Source of the DNA: Steinernema hermaphroditum | Taxonomy: Eukaryota > Nematoda > Chromadorea > Rhabditida > Steinernematidae | Direction: 5' to 3' | NCBI GenBank assembly: GCA_030435675.1 | Contig: CM059625.1 | Span: forward strand, 18,042,001-18,106,000 | DNA: 64,000 nt | Shown: one piece after another, positions 11,090-25,819 of the stretch | Numbering within the stretch: position 1 is the stretch's first letter | Layout of the letters: every line of letters starts with the position of its first letter | Program-made: the position numbers and the translations under genes | The notes under the pieces: generated by a model | Database searches by the model: none | What the model was told of the DNA's origin: nothing | What the model saw: only the letters and a program-made list of their open reading frames with translations

Positions 11090-14000
11090 TCAATTATTAC
11101 CACACTGAACATTTACTGGCCCTCCTTCACCCGACACAATGGATGATACTAAGTCGGGAGGATGTTCGATTCCTCGCACGATATGTGTGTGGTGAGCACT
11201 CGATCTCGTACCACCAGCTAATACTTTCTTTAGTTCCAAATTTACTTCGGCAGTTATCGGATTGAGCTGTGCAAACCTAGCTGCAAGAGATGCTGCAGAC
11301 CGGCTAGAATCAGTTGAACGCACTGTTGAATGTGCTCCTGTTGGGGATATAGCTTCTCGATAATCAATTCCATGTGTGTTGTTGCACCTGAAATGAAGAC
11401 TAAATTAAATAACGTCTTTGCATAGAACTGGTCCTCATTTCTGAAATGCAGGCTACCTTATGGTGAATGGTACGACAGTACAGAACTGAAGTAAAAAAAG
11501 TTGAAAATTGGTCAACATCTATCAAGAAGCCTTCTATGAATGTTGCTATTTCCCTTTTAAAGAAAAGAAATACTTACGAAAGGTCGTCGTAATGACTAGC
11601 TCGTGATCCGCTTGTCCGCGACCACACGCCTGGAAAACGTTCCGAAATTTCGCTCAATGTGAGCTGATGGCTTTGATCGCTTGAAATGGGGTAGTATGGC
11701 ATATCGGCTGCCAGATCAGTGGAGCACGCTGATGACTTTTTGGTGTCCGAATGTGCACCGTAGTTGTCCTCTTCCCCTCCAGTCATTCCATCGGAATCAT
11801 CAATAAAAATGTGAGTGTCATCGTTTCCAATTCGATATTTCTCATAGAGCGGTCCTAGTATATGATGGTTGAAGACCGAATCGTGGTAAACAATAAGATA
11901 CTTTACCAGATCGTTGACGTGGTTATGGTACATAACCTAAATAAGTGATGGCTGAAGTGCTTAGATGGTTATACCTGGTCTTTTCCTTCAGGAATGGGAA
12001 GCAGCGTTGGACCGAAGCAAATAGCCAAATTATAAGGATCCATCATATTTTCGTCGCTGAACTCCGATAGATGATTCAAGAAAGCAAATAGATATCTTAG
12101 CAGCAAGAATGACGAATGAGGAAGAGAGTTCATGATTTCCGTAATCTACACATCAAACATAGACGTTTCACTGATATTCTGACTCACCTTCGAAATGAAT
12201 AAGTTTGAACTAGTGGCTTTTGCACAATCGATCAACTGATCGAATAAATAAATGGGGAAGATAGGCTCACGCAACTCGCGAAGATAAAGCTTGAGAACAC
12301 CGGCTACAGAATTAACGTCGCTTGCATCTACTACATCTCTTAATGCGTCTTCACCTACAATCAACATTGTAATACACGTAAAAGTATTAGTTACATGCCT
12401 CTTTCAAATATGTCCTTAAAAGTGTTAATCTCAATCTGAGATCCACTAACACGAAAAATTCCTTGATGGTGTAGAGCATATTGTGATATTACACGTATGC
12501 TGCTCGTGACCACTAGCGGTATCTGTTCACCAGTTTTCTCCACGTATTCCTCCAAACTTCCACCGAACAATCTTGGTCTTCGGTAGGCAATTTCTCGGCC
12601 TCGCACTGCAGCATCGCCGATTCTTTTCTTTTTTGTGCGAATGGAAACTTGATGAGACAACGTTGGAGCAGCTGGGCTGTCGTGTAACCCGTTATCTTTG
12701 TCATCTAAAAATTATTACGTATTTTTTGTCAAACAATTGAGTATGACAAGAAAACGGTTTGTAAGCGGCATATGCGATTCAATGTAAGAGCATAGCTTGT
12801 CTTCACGCAGCTATATTCATAAACATTTTTTCCCGACTCTTTTCCAAGAAAACGCATTTGATCAGTATAAAGATACAGATGCGTGCACTACTCACCGAAA
12901 TTAATATAAAAAATAAAAACTCACATTGTGAACACTGCCCTACTGAATTGTCGAACGATGAAAGCGACATCCCACACGAGCTTCCAGCTCCAAGAGCTGA
13001 CCGTATGCCGCAGGCTCTCGCTTCAAGCCGATGAATAAGGTTTCCGTTGAGTAAGTAGTGACTGAACTTCTAAAATAGCAGGTTATTTTCGTCAAAAACA
13101 TGGTCAGCTTACTACAACATACTGCTCCACCACCTCATTCAGTGTGTACTTCGACAGCTTTTGATCCTTGTGCGAAATTGTCGAACTAGTTGTGCCGAAA
13201 TCCGATACGCTGTTATTTTGACGATTGTTTTCCAGTGTAAGTGCTCTTTCCAGGTCAGCAGTTTGCAGGTGGAAGATATGCTTTTCGGCGGCTTCCAATG
13301 TACGCCAGATATCATCGGATTCGTTGCGGAGATCGACTAGACGAATTTCAATCTGCCTGTTACGTTGCGTCAGCTCGTCTGCAATCCCTTTCTCCGCCGA
13401 TAAGCACCGAGTTTGATCACCGGCTTCGCCTCTAAATGTAAATGTGCACGTGCAGTGTACAACAAAAATTCCACGTACTTGAATTCGAATCGTCTGGGAA
13501 GAACAAACGTGGAATGATTGGATTCGATAAATTTTTGTTTATCGGCTTTTGCATCTAAAGACTCGCGGAATGCACTTAGTGATGCGAGGGCGCCCATTTC
13601 TTGATGGCAGAGATATTTACGGCAAGAAGTGAGGCTTTCAACTAGTTGGCCCATCCAATGACCCAGACCAAGATCCATGCACTAAAGTTACGGAACGGAA
13701 AATAAGCGAGGACGTCGTAACGACAACTTACATCAATTAGGTCGGAAACATCGTCAGCAAAGTACTTATTTAGGGCTGCGTTGGCTGCTTGAACACAGAG
13801 CATATACTCGTTTCTTGCCCTCATGCATTTTAGCTTGACTACGTCATACTTTTCCATCGTTTTTGTAACATGTTTAACGAGAGCTTTGTGCTTTCTTGTG
13901 GTGCCAGCCTTGCTTGGATTGGCCTCCTCGTATCTTGTCTTGAGCTGCTCTGCTTGCAGTAGTTTCGCACTCATCGCTTTACTGTCAGCGAAGCATACCT

Positions 14001-14871
14001 AAAAGATGGCTCTCCAAATTAAATATCCAAGAAAAAACATGCTTATCGCCTGCCAGCTTTTTTAGTTGGTAAGCTGAAAAGCTCAAGTTGGTGCTGAAAA
14101 TGCTGAACTCTTCGAATTCAACGAAGATTTTAGAACGAATGAAGACCTTACTTGATAAGTTTTCGTAGCAGTGTGTAGTTCGCAGAGGACCCTGTTGATT
14201 TCGCTATGAGCATATGTCCCAATTTCGCGGCATTTCCTTGTTATTTTTGTAATGTCATCACTTCTCGCTAGCAAGTTGTGAGTGACATCGTTGTAGACGA
14301 CTTCTGCTATTCTACTCCGGTGCCTCGCCTCTTCCTTTGTGTCATCAACTAGTTGTTGGAACAAGGTGCAAGAAGAGAAGAGGGACCACGTTTCGCGCCT
14401 AAAGTCGGAGCATAAGGAGATGAACGTGACAAAATTCTTTTTTATGCAAGAGAAGATTGTTTGCAAGAAGAAGGTAGAATTTTCCACACAACCACTAATG
14501 GTACTGCAAGCACATTTTTTTGACTTGAAACATAATAGGTACGGTTTCGTTTTACGACTAATAACTAAGCAAACCCACTTCGCTTTATCGCTTTTCTGCT
14601 TGTGCATGAAAGACTTTGCCAGCTTATCCAGCTGTTTAGCATATTCGGCATCGATTTCCGCTCTTCGCTTCAAATAGTCGTTTAATTCGGCGATTATTGC
14701 GACCTGCACTTCAGACCGTTGATCGAGACATCTCAACTGTTCCGCTAGTTGGTGTCTGATTTCTGAAAAAATGACCCTTGTGATAAAGAAAAAACAGCTG
14801 TGCGATTCACCTTTAACTTGTGCGTTGAACTCGATAACAGTGGCGCCTTTGTCCTTTTTCGAGATCGACAT
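11090..14871 (-). CDS. srgp-1: SLIT-ROBO Rho GTPase-activating protein (srGAP), no SH3 domain
   Basis: Twelve exons give 908 aa with every phase consistent: 14871-14811, 14762-14579, 14398-14152, 13998-13732, 13681-13479, 13431-13113, 13069-12925, 12704-12399, 12354-12188, 12145-11975, 11936-11578, 11387-11090. Residues ~20-420 form an F-BAR domain (LAEQLRCLDQRSEVQ, YLKRRAEIDAEYAKQLDKLA, LKCMRARNEYML, DDVSDLID). A RhoGAP domain follows at ~520-690, with the arginine finger in GIFRVSGSQIEI, then SVAGVLKLYLRELREPIFP and NMMDPYNLAICFGPTL. The C-terminal ~200 residues are Ser/Thr-rich and contain no SH3 fold, unlike vertebrate srGAPs. The family bends membrane with its F-BAR dimer and inactivates Rac/Cdc42, in axon guidance and epithelial junctions. 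Intron 8 (12355-12398) starts with GC. Confidence 0.93.
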
Positions 14872-17800
14872 GATGTTGTTCAAAAAGGCGCTGTTGGAAA
14901 GACCTGTGGCTTACATGTGTGGGAAAATGCTCGTGTGAAGGACACAAACACTCAATCCCACAGAAATACTCCTGATACAGCCACGAAACGACCTGAAAAG
15001 AAGAACAAAGCGAATAAAGAGTATTGAGAATAATTTATGCGTGCCCGCGGGCAGTAGCAAAGCAACGGCCGTTCTCGTCCACCCTAACACGATCTCCAAT
15101 GGACGATTTTTAGCTGGTCAATGCTGTTCTAGAACTGCGCAGGTTTATAAGAGCGATGAACACCATAGGCAACAGGATAAGCCGTGTCTCAAAGCCACGA
15201 TCCTTGCAAAGACGTTGAAATGAATCGCCAAAGCAATGCCGAGTAGGCTACGGCTAAAAGTGCTCAGCCTCACTAAGCCCGCCAGCAACGGTGGGGGACG
15301 ACGATGGCCGTCGGCGCGGTATTCGAGCGATGGCCGCTCGCTCGCACACGGCACCTCTACCACCCATTGTGATTATGGTTCATCTCGTCCGTTGTGTTGG
15401 TTTGTACGTCGTTCGCTGCCGGTTTTTCTGCAAAGAGCGCGCAGTGCGGACGAAAACAATGAGGTGCTGGAAAGGACGGCGCAGGACCGTCGTCATGGGA
15501 TAACATGCAATAATGCAGTGGTGTTCGCAACGCCACCGAATAAAGAGTTGTTTGCGCGAACGGTATACAAGTGATGCAAAAAGGGTTGTCACTTTATCTT
15601 TATGTGAAACGGTATGTTATGCGCTGTTAGTGGATTACGACTGTACTGTACCAATGAACGGCGTGGCTGTCTATCTGATTCTCAGCATAAGTAATTCTGC
15701 TGTCGCATAATACAGCACGTTTGAGTTAGCACTGTTTCCCTAATGAAAATTAATACCTACAAAACCCGACTGGCATAATGAATAATGTTTCCATTGGTGC
15801 TTCAGCGATGCTTCATATATCACACAAAAACCTAATCCTAAAGAACTAATCCTAAAGGGTGTTCAACATCCGCTGATATGATGTCGTTGTTTTTATTAAG
15901 CGTAACATTTGCTCTGAGTCGTCATCAATTAAATGCGGGACCACATCGTCCGAGAAGTTTGTCACTTTAGCTAGCTATGATATCTACAAAACATTGTTTA
16001 ATTTCCTTCAAAAAACCAAACAACATACAACGCTAATTAGTGCGAAAATGCCGATTGATTGCATAAATCAGCATCCTTGTAGGAAGTCATCTCCGAGGTG
16101 TCTTCAGTTTCAATTCATTATAGGTGGTGCACTAGGCGGAGAAGAGAACGTTTGCTTCATTATGAGACCGTTGTAACTAACGTATTCGGACACTCAGCTG
16201 ACAACCACTATCCTCCATAATACAGTTACCATGGCTCTTGTGACCTGCTGCGAGACCCCTCTTATTGCTATCACATCAGACTGATTGGCATCGTTTTGAT
16301 AAAAACTGTGCGCACTCTTTTGCAAGGGTCAAATAGGATTAAGTATCAATGAGTGCGAGTCCTGTGAGTCCCCGAAGAAGGAAGATATGGTAGACGACTT
16401 CATCTTTTGTTGTGTTTCTTCGGAGGGAGATTTGCTTTTATAGCTTTGTGCCAAAGAAGACCAAACAAAAATTGCATTGGTCTCATTTTTTTATTACAGG
16501 AATTTCGTTTGAGATGAATACGCAACAACTATCGTAATAACATCGTGGATTAAAATATCAATATCTGTATAAATAGATACTGAGAACGCTAATCAATAAG
16601 TATACACCACAGGATGCTAAAATTAGCCAGTAATTTAAATTTTTTGGAGTAATTTAGTTGCGCTTTAAAAAAAGAGTGAATACAAAAGGACAATTGTATC
16701 TACATCATTTTGTGACAGATGAAGGACGAAAAATACTAGATGCGTATTAGAGGCTTAATAAATTGACACCGTTAAACTTTGCAGTTCTAGGATTGCCGAA
16801 ATGTAAGATCAGTCGAGAACAATTATAACGCGCCGAAAACTGCGACAAAAACGGCGAACTTCAAAGTGCTCAGGCAAGTCGTAATAAGACCCACCGTACG
16901 AGAAATCCTATGTTTGCCAAACCAAAATATTTGCTCTTAGAACACTTCTACACCACCTGCAGGCAGTTCAGTAGACATCCATCGTCAATTGCCTGATCGG
17001 TAAATTCTATAATCGTGACGTGAGGCGCAACAGGCCCGCAAGTGAACCTCTGAAATATGTCAACTTCGTATAACTGTTGGAACTCTTGATCGATGGCTGC
17101 CGTGACTGGAAGGGTAAACTGCTTGCTGTAATATGTCTAATTTCCCACGACCCTTGAAGTGTTCGCTCTTCAGGTTGATTGGATTCTATAAGAACAGCAA
17201 AATTGTCCCGTACTTTTATCTGTCTGCTCTTTCCGATCGTTTGATATGTTCACGAAGTTCGGCGTGCTTTCACCACACATCACTGAGTCGTTATTAAAAT
17301 GCTGTGCAGGATAAGAAGCAGCGCCGGGAATCGCTTCTTTTGGTTAAGCAAACAAGTATTTTTATTACGATTTGGAACGTGTTTTTTTCCGAAGGCATCG
17401 GGTCCGGGAACCTAGTCAAGAAGGCCTTCATGAACATTTTGGAACCCTGTGAGTTTGCGGAACCACATGCTTTCTTAGAGTTGTTTTCTTGTTTTCTTTC
17501 TGCCCCCGCATAATATCGCAATCTGCGTTAGAAGGAGAGAATGTTCGCGATTCGTTTCACGGATTACCTCGTTACGAAATTCGGCTACGAGACCTATGCC
17601 CATTTGCGAAAATGGTTTTGCCACGATCTGTGACTTCGCCGTAAAGGAATAATCGATACAGCCGTTTTTGAAAGAAAGATAGACAGAAGTGTGGAAAGTC
17701 ATTTGCGAGAGGGGTTTCCCTTATTTAGCTCTCTTATGCTATTTCCCTGTCTGTGACCCGTCTCACATTCGGACGGTTCTGAACATGACTTTCAAGAGTT

Positions 17801-18895
17801 CTTTTTTGATGGAGTTATTTGAATCACCCTATACTACTGAAATGCTGTTGAGCAGTTCGAAAACATGCGCACAAACGCATTTGAGAAATTTTTTTAGGAA
17901 ACTTTTATATTCTAGTAAATGAAGTCAAGGATGCGGACTCTAATCGTCACCTTGTTTGTCTCAATTCCCAGTCTTTCTCAATGAGCGAGTCTGTGATGGA
18001 AGCAATTGATGTTGCAGCGTCACACGGATGTAGAGTAGGTTATGGGCCTACTATTTCGGACGGCTTCTCTCGGCTTCGACGACTTAGTGTTCCTTACTGA
18101 CTGCCGCTGACCTGTCGGGTACTTGCGCGTGTTCTGCGCAAATACTTGATGCCACGACAACGTCGTTGATACGCGTCGCGTCGTTGTCTTTCTGTCGTCC
18201 TTGGTTGTCGATGTATCCCTCCTGCTTTCTTGAATATGGTGGAACAAAATTTATTTATTGGTAATGAGGAATGTGTTGCTGCTTGATTGCTTTTGGCTGT
18301 TGCATGGCTGTGCTAAAGATTTTTCGAAACTAATTTTGGCGAAAATGGCGGGAAAGGTCACAGACGTAGGCTACGTTGCGTGTTCGTGCAATTTGTTATT
18401 AATACTCGGTAATTCGTTTTTTCAGGATCATTAATAGACACGCTCATCACACATCGCTTGACGTCGACCGACCGACGGATTGAACAACGGCAAAGCAGCG
18501 CACTGACGCGTATTTTCAGGCGCATGGGTTTTGATGGGCAACACCGAATCAGTCTCATCATCAACTAAGCGAAAGATCGGTTCCAGTCGAAAAGTAACTT
18601 CTTCTTTGCTCTACTAAGCTCCTCCTCAAAAGTAAATACTCCATCACGTAAATTTTGTTATTGGTGTCAGTGGTCGTAGTAGGTCTCGTGCAGCAGTATC
18701 CATAGCTTTCGTGGTTTTGAATGTGTTGTAGCGTCGAAACACATCATCTAACATCAGATTTATTCGCTTACATGTCATTGGTCAGCAGAAGTCACAGCAC
18801 GTAGACCGTCAGCTTGCTTTGTGTTGTCTTATTTCATCACTCATCTGATTTCCATTCGATGCAGCTCAAAGATCTTGTTTTAGCGACTTGGAAAA
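14872..18895. other. 4-kb intergenic region, nothing recognised
   Basis: Lies between divergently transcribed srGAP (-) and MAPKAPK2 (+), so it should contain both promoters. Short frames near 15.2-15.6 kb and 17.3-17.9 kb overlap one another on both strands and show no conserved content. Confidence 0.45.
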
Positions 18896-21253
<2,358 letters not shown>

Positions 21254-21801
21254 AGTAGGGGCACTAAATTGACCAAAACTGTTAATTGTAAAATTTCTAA
21301 AGAAACTTAATCTTACATGAATTGTTTTGTCGTCAGTTGCGCTGAATGTCGAGGAAAACCTTTACGGCGACACCGAAAGCTGCACCTACAACAAGCAACA
21401 TCGCAAGTATAAGTATATATACAGTCCGCCGGACACCCGCAGCTGCCTTCCTAAAATGAGGGATGAAACACGCGCTCACTTCTCAGTATCTTACTTCTCA
21501 ACACGACAATCTTCTAAGCTGTAGCTAGCAGCCATTCATGTGAAATTTCCACAACACTAATTGGAAGTGTAGACATGTGACCAAGTAAAGACTCTTATCT
21601 ATCGCTGTTACAACGGTGGCAGTGTGATAATCAGCAGCACAGCATATTTGCACGGACACATTTGATTAAAGCTTCGAGAGAAATCGCATTGGTTGATTAT
21701 CGAAAGGGTCGGTCCTGTCAAATATTTCACTTGTGGCTTCTTGTGTAATAATCCGAAAATAAAATTCTGTGTTGCCTTTTCAGTAGACGAACACGATAAT
21801 A
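21254..21801. other. 3' flank of MAPKAPK2, nothing recognised
   Basis: No exon or clear regulatory signal; the interval ends at the left end of a mariner-like element. Confidence 0.4.
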
Positions 21802-22667
21802 TTGGGCTGGCACATTGAAAATGGGCCACCTTTGTAATGATTGTTTAATTGTATTGTTTCAACCATTTCACTTCAAGGTATTTACCATTTGACTGAACAA
21901 CTACAGCCCATTCCTCGAGCAAAAGCTGGTCTCATTTTCGACCCATTTGTCTTATTCGGAGTGATTTCCTCTGATATCGTCAATTGTGGATGAGCACAGG
22001 TGGTTAGATAGAGCGAAGAGAGTCATAGATAATCAAGAAAAAAGGAATCGCTCTGCTCAAAGTAGAGAGTTATTCTGGGGGTCAAGTTGAAAAGTGTGAT
22101 GTTTCAGGCACCAAAGTGTGAAGTGTGACTTTTCCCACATTTGGCCTCTATTTTCATAAAGCAGAAATGAGCTCGAGGAGTCGCTATGTGGGAATGGTAG
22201 CTGTGAACGATAGCTACGTGCTGCATGACCCCATAGTCTGTTATACAGTACTGTAGTACTTAACCAATTGGAAACACTGGCGATAACAGAAAATGGTGAT
22301 CCGAAAAGGCCATCTTTTTCATATTAGCTCATGTTATGGTACATTACCAACAATGCCATAGGTGCATTCGGTAGGTAAGACCCAGCCATTTACGTGGTTG
22401 AGGATAGTCACCGTCCACCACACAATTAATATCATAGAAAGCTCGTACATCACTTCGCATTTTTGCCTTCTGGAGGTGCCAAAAAATGACCACAGAAAAT
22501 GAATAGACCTCTAACATTAAGAGGAATGCAGTGGACAAGTATTGAATCATAGTGTGGGGTAAGGGTTCACTGTACTCCACAAAACGCCCGTCTATTTTGC
22601 CACAAGTATAACCATGGCGAAAAAAATGAATGTTTACCAAGTGGCCCATTTTCAATGTACCAACCAA
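21802..22667. mobile_element. decayed mariner-like element, 866 bp
   Basis: The ends are inverted copies: the left end reads TTGGGCTGGCACATTGAAAA and continues ATGGGCCAC; the right end, reversed, reads TTGGTTGGTACATTGAAAAT and continues GGGCCAC. Both are flanked by TA, the target duplication of Tc1/mariner elements. At 866 bp it is shorter than an intact mariner (~1.3 kb). The interior has no full-length transposase; the longest frame (22344-22667, -) is 107 codons without a D,D34D catalytic pattern that I can see. Imperfect ends and the short interior indicate an old, non-functional copy. Confidence 0.6.
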
Positions 22668-23025
22668 TACTTAATCCGCAGTAAGTGTTCACTCATACAT
22701 TTTTCCGAATAGTGACTACATAGCAAGTTTATCGATAAAAAACTCGTCAGTTCTTTACAATGATCATTTCTTTTGGATGCCGCTTTTGAAGGTCCGGCCG
22801 GGGTAGAATGGACAAATCATAACATGTACAAGTAATTACAGCTTCTACGCATGCGTTGTGCATGTACATTACATTGGGGCTAGAAACAATCTAATTTTGA
22901 AACCGATACGGGCTGTGGACGCATTGTCAAGTGATCGCACTTATAGGTTGACGACAATCTCTATAAAACATGATTCTAAGAAAAATGGAACAAAATAACA
23001 AATTGAGATCGGCAGAAATGTTTCC
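22668..23025. other. short intergenic stretch, nothing recognised
   Basis: Lies between the mariner-like element and the 3' end of the cereblon homologue. No feature assigned. Confidence 0.4.
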
Positions 23026-24593
23026 TCACAGCTCCGGATTCTTCTGTGGATTGAGTTCCGATTTGACGGAATCTCTAGTGAAGGCCATGAATTTCGGCGG
23101 ATTTACAACAGTCGATGTGAACTCCCATCCAACGTGATCTGTGCATCGGGCACATTTCAAACACTGCCACATATATCTGCAGCACATATGTATCATTAAT
23201 ATACAAACCGTCTCTTACGGACCCTTCGAACCAAGAAAATGTATTATGTCTAATTCCGGTGTATTTGACTCCTCCTCGAATAGTATTCTTGATGAAAAGG
23301 AGGTCGTGAATGTAGCCACCTGTTCGATTACATACTAACGACAGTGAAAACGTGAAAACGATTTACCTGGATTGATGTAAAGCGCACTGGTTCCTTCTGT
23401 TGACATTACCAATGTTTCGTTTAGCGGGTCGGCCAAAGCATTTCCACAGTTTCTACATGAAATGGCTTGAAATCTCTTGGCCGCTTTATGAATCATGACA
23501 AGACGATATGCAGGGCAGTCCTCGTCAAGCAGTTTTTTACGCCATTCGTTATCAAACGGGAAGTTGTGGGCAAACCAGAAACTCTGGTCGGCCAAGTTCT
23601 GGAACAATTTTGTGTCGTTTAGAAGACGTAGATCATCAGCATTACGTAGCTGTCGACGAACATTGCCTTTTCTGTAGGATAGTAGTTAAACAGCATTTTT
23701 CGTAGTTCACGTTGAGCCACCAGCTGAATGAAAACAGAATCAAAACATCTGTGCAGTTGGAATAACACTAACCAAATCGCATGACTTGTATGATAATGGA
23801 TCCGCTTTTGACAGTCCGCGAAGCCAAAGCTCAACCTATATAAAGATTTTCAGGAGTCATATCGGGAAATGCACTTACGTCTTCAGGGTGATTTGTTGCG
23901 TGCATGGCCAAATACTTAGGCATAATGTTACGGAAGTAGTTTGAAGGAATCGGTTCAGGTAAAATCTCGATCATAACCTCTTTGATGAAGGATAAATTGA
24001 TATTATAATGCAAATACTCGTCGGATTTGTTGTTGATTTTAAAAATTCGCACGCGCGCAACTGCATATCCATCCATATGACAGGCGTCTCGAAATTCGGG
24101 AGCATACGCTCTAATCTAAATAGCAATAAATAGACAGTTCTTGTGTATGCATTTATTGTAAAACACACATCGGGCAATGTGTTATGGGATCGATAGATGC
24201 ATGTACCTTTATCAGTGTTCCGCGCGTCGCTTGTAAGGCCTTGGGAGGAGTATAATCATCCTCATCTTCCTCCTCGGTTGAAAGATCGGGAATCGCAGCA
24301 ATGTACGGGAAAGAACTCTGCGCTTGCTTTACCATATTGTCAACAATGTCTTGGGATGGAGAGTGAACGAAGAACGGAAAAGACTGGTGAGGAAATATGA
24401 CGGAACTGCTAGCAACTCCAGGCACAATGAATCTTTCCCCAGCTGTCACCCCACTGTGTGAAGGGTATTCAATTATTTCGTCCCGAATCTGGCGGTAACC
24501 ATGTAGGCTTTGCTGTCGAGGATCGAAAGTAGGAGCATCTGCATTCAGTGGTGGATTAGGACTCGGTGATCGAGAGCGTGCAATTAAGGCCAT
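23026..24593 (-). CDS. CRBN: cereblon homologue (LON-like + CULT domain), CRL4 substrate receptor
   Basis: Best model has six exons (24593-24207, 24115-23879, 23835-23773, 23649-23367, 23319-23223, 23176-23026), 405 aa. Residues ~60-215 are LON-like (VIFPHQSFPFFVHSPSQ, ATRGTLIKIRAYAPEF, YAVARVRIFKI). The C-terminal CULT domain has Zn ligands in ISCRNCGNAL and CARCTDHVGW, and the three pocket tryptophans in SWFEGYMW and DHVGWEF, equivalent to human W380, W386 and W400. Human H378 is replaced by Phe. Cereblon binds DDB1 in a CUL4 ubiquitin ligase and recognises C-terminal cyclic imides; thalidomide-type drugs occupy the same pocket. The exon 3-4 junction is the least certain: the intron model skips an open segment at 23722-23670. 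An acceptor precedes the ATG by about ten bases. Confidence 0.88.
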
Positions 24594-24672
24594 TGCTGAC
24601 GATCTAAAAATAATGTGTAATAAACACGAGTCCTGATTAACCAACAATGTTTACAAACATTGGAATAGCACG

Positions 24673-24748
24673 GAGATATACAAGGCTAACATATGAAGGT
24701 GAGATATATCAAGGCTAACATATAAAGGTGAGATTTATCAAGGATAAA
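24673..24748. repeat. short tandem repeat, ~28-bp unit, 2.7 copies
   Basis: Units begin GAGATATACAAGGCTAACAT, GAGATATATCAAGGCTAACA and a shorter, more diverged GAGATTTATCAAGG. It lies just upstream of the cereblon-like gene, in the region that would hold its promoter or outron. Confidence 0.75.
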
Positions 24749-25819
24749 AATTTCACAAATCACGCATTCTTTTACGCGCAAGTGTATCCAGTGGTTCCAC
24801 AAAGTAGCAACAATGGGCAAACAAGAAGTACACTTGTCAATTCCAATCGAATGCACCTATCACGCGAAACATTTTTAAATCGTTGACCGACAGCAACTTT
24901 TCGTGATATTTGGTTCGAAAATATGAATAAAATGTGACAGATACAAAAATACATCTGATAAGCTCACGATGACCATTGTCACAGTTGAAGAACGCCTGAA
25001 GAATTGAGTTTTTCTACAAATCGCGTTAGGACATCGCTCTTCGCGAGATGTAATTTCGCGATGCGACACAATCGCCAACTTGGCATCACATTGGTTCATC
25101 TGAATTAGCGCCGATGTCCAATGTTCATTTTCTTAGTTCAAAGCTCGTAACTTCGAATTGTTTTAGGCTTAGACTTTCGTGGTTTGAAAACTCATTCATA
25201 AGCTAGATAATTAAATGAGGCGCTGTTGAAATGGCAACTTAAGCGTAGTTAAAAAAACGCATTCTTGTCGTTTCACATATATATTAAATTCTAAATTTTA
25301 AATGTGCGATATTCGCAATGTGCTTTACTGTTTGGTTTCCTGTGCGAACGATTGCCGGACTTTCGACAATGATGACGTGGAACTCAACCGAGACGTTGGA
25401 AATCTCACTCTGTAAAACGCTGCGAAAAGCGCTCGTTGGTATTCTTCATGTAGTTCTGAACCGATTATGTTCATGTAAAAATGTGCTTACGTGTCTATAC
25501 GGCAACGCTGACGTCGACCATCTCGTTGTATCGGTATGCATCGTTGTTGCTTTGCGAAAGCAGACAGCAGAGAGCGTATGTTCGACGTCACGGAAGCCAT
25601 TACGAGATTTCGAGCGTGCACACTTGTCTCATCGTACTACTCCTTATTTTATTGCGAACAAATCTGATCCATTATAGGTATATTCACCTTTACTCAATGT
25701 TCTAAGAACATTTCATCATGTGGTGCTGTTATTATTAGCCGGTAAAACTTCCTAAGTCGTGTAGAGTGCCACGTGTCCTTTTATTGCATACAGATTCGTG
25801 AAATCTCTTTATTTTAGTG
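24749..25819. other. intergenic between divergent genes, nothing recognised
   Basis: Probably contains the promoters of the cereblon homologue (-) and SEC24 (+). The frame at 25318-25677 (+) is 119 codons but shows no family resemblance. Confidence 0.45.

Noticed and set aside
25318..25677. 119-codon ORF upstream of SEC24
   Set aside because: Not joinable to SEC24 and no recognisable protein content.
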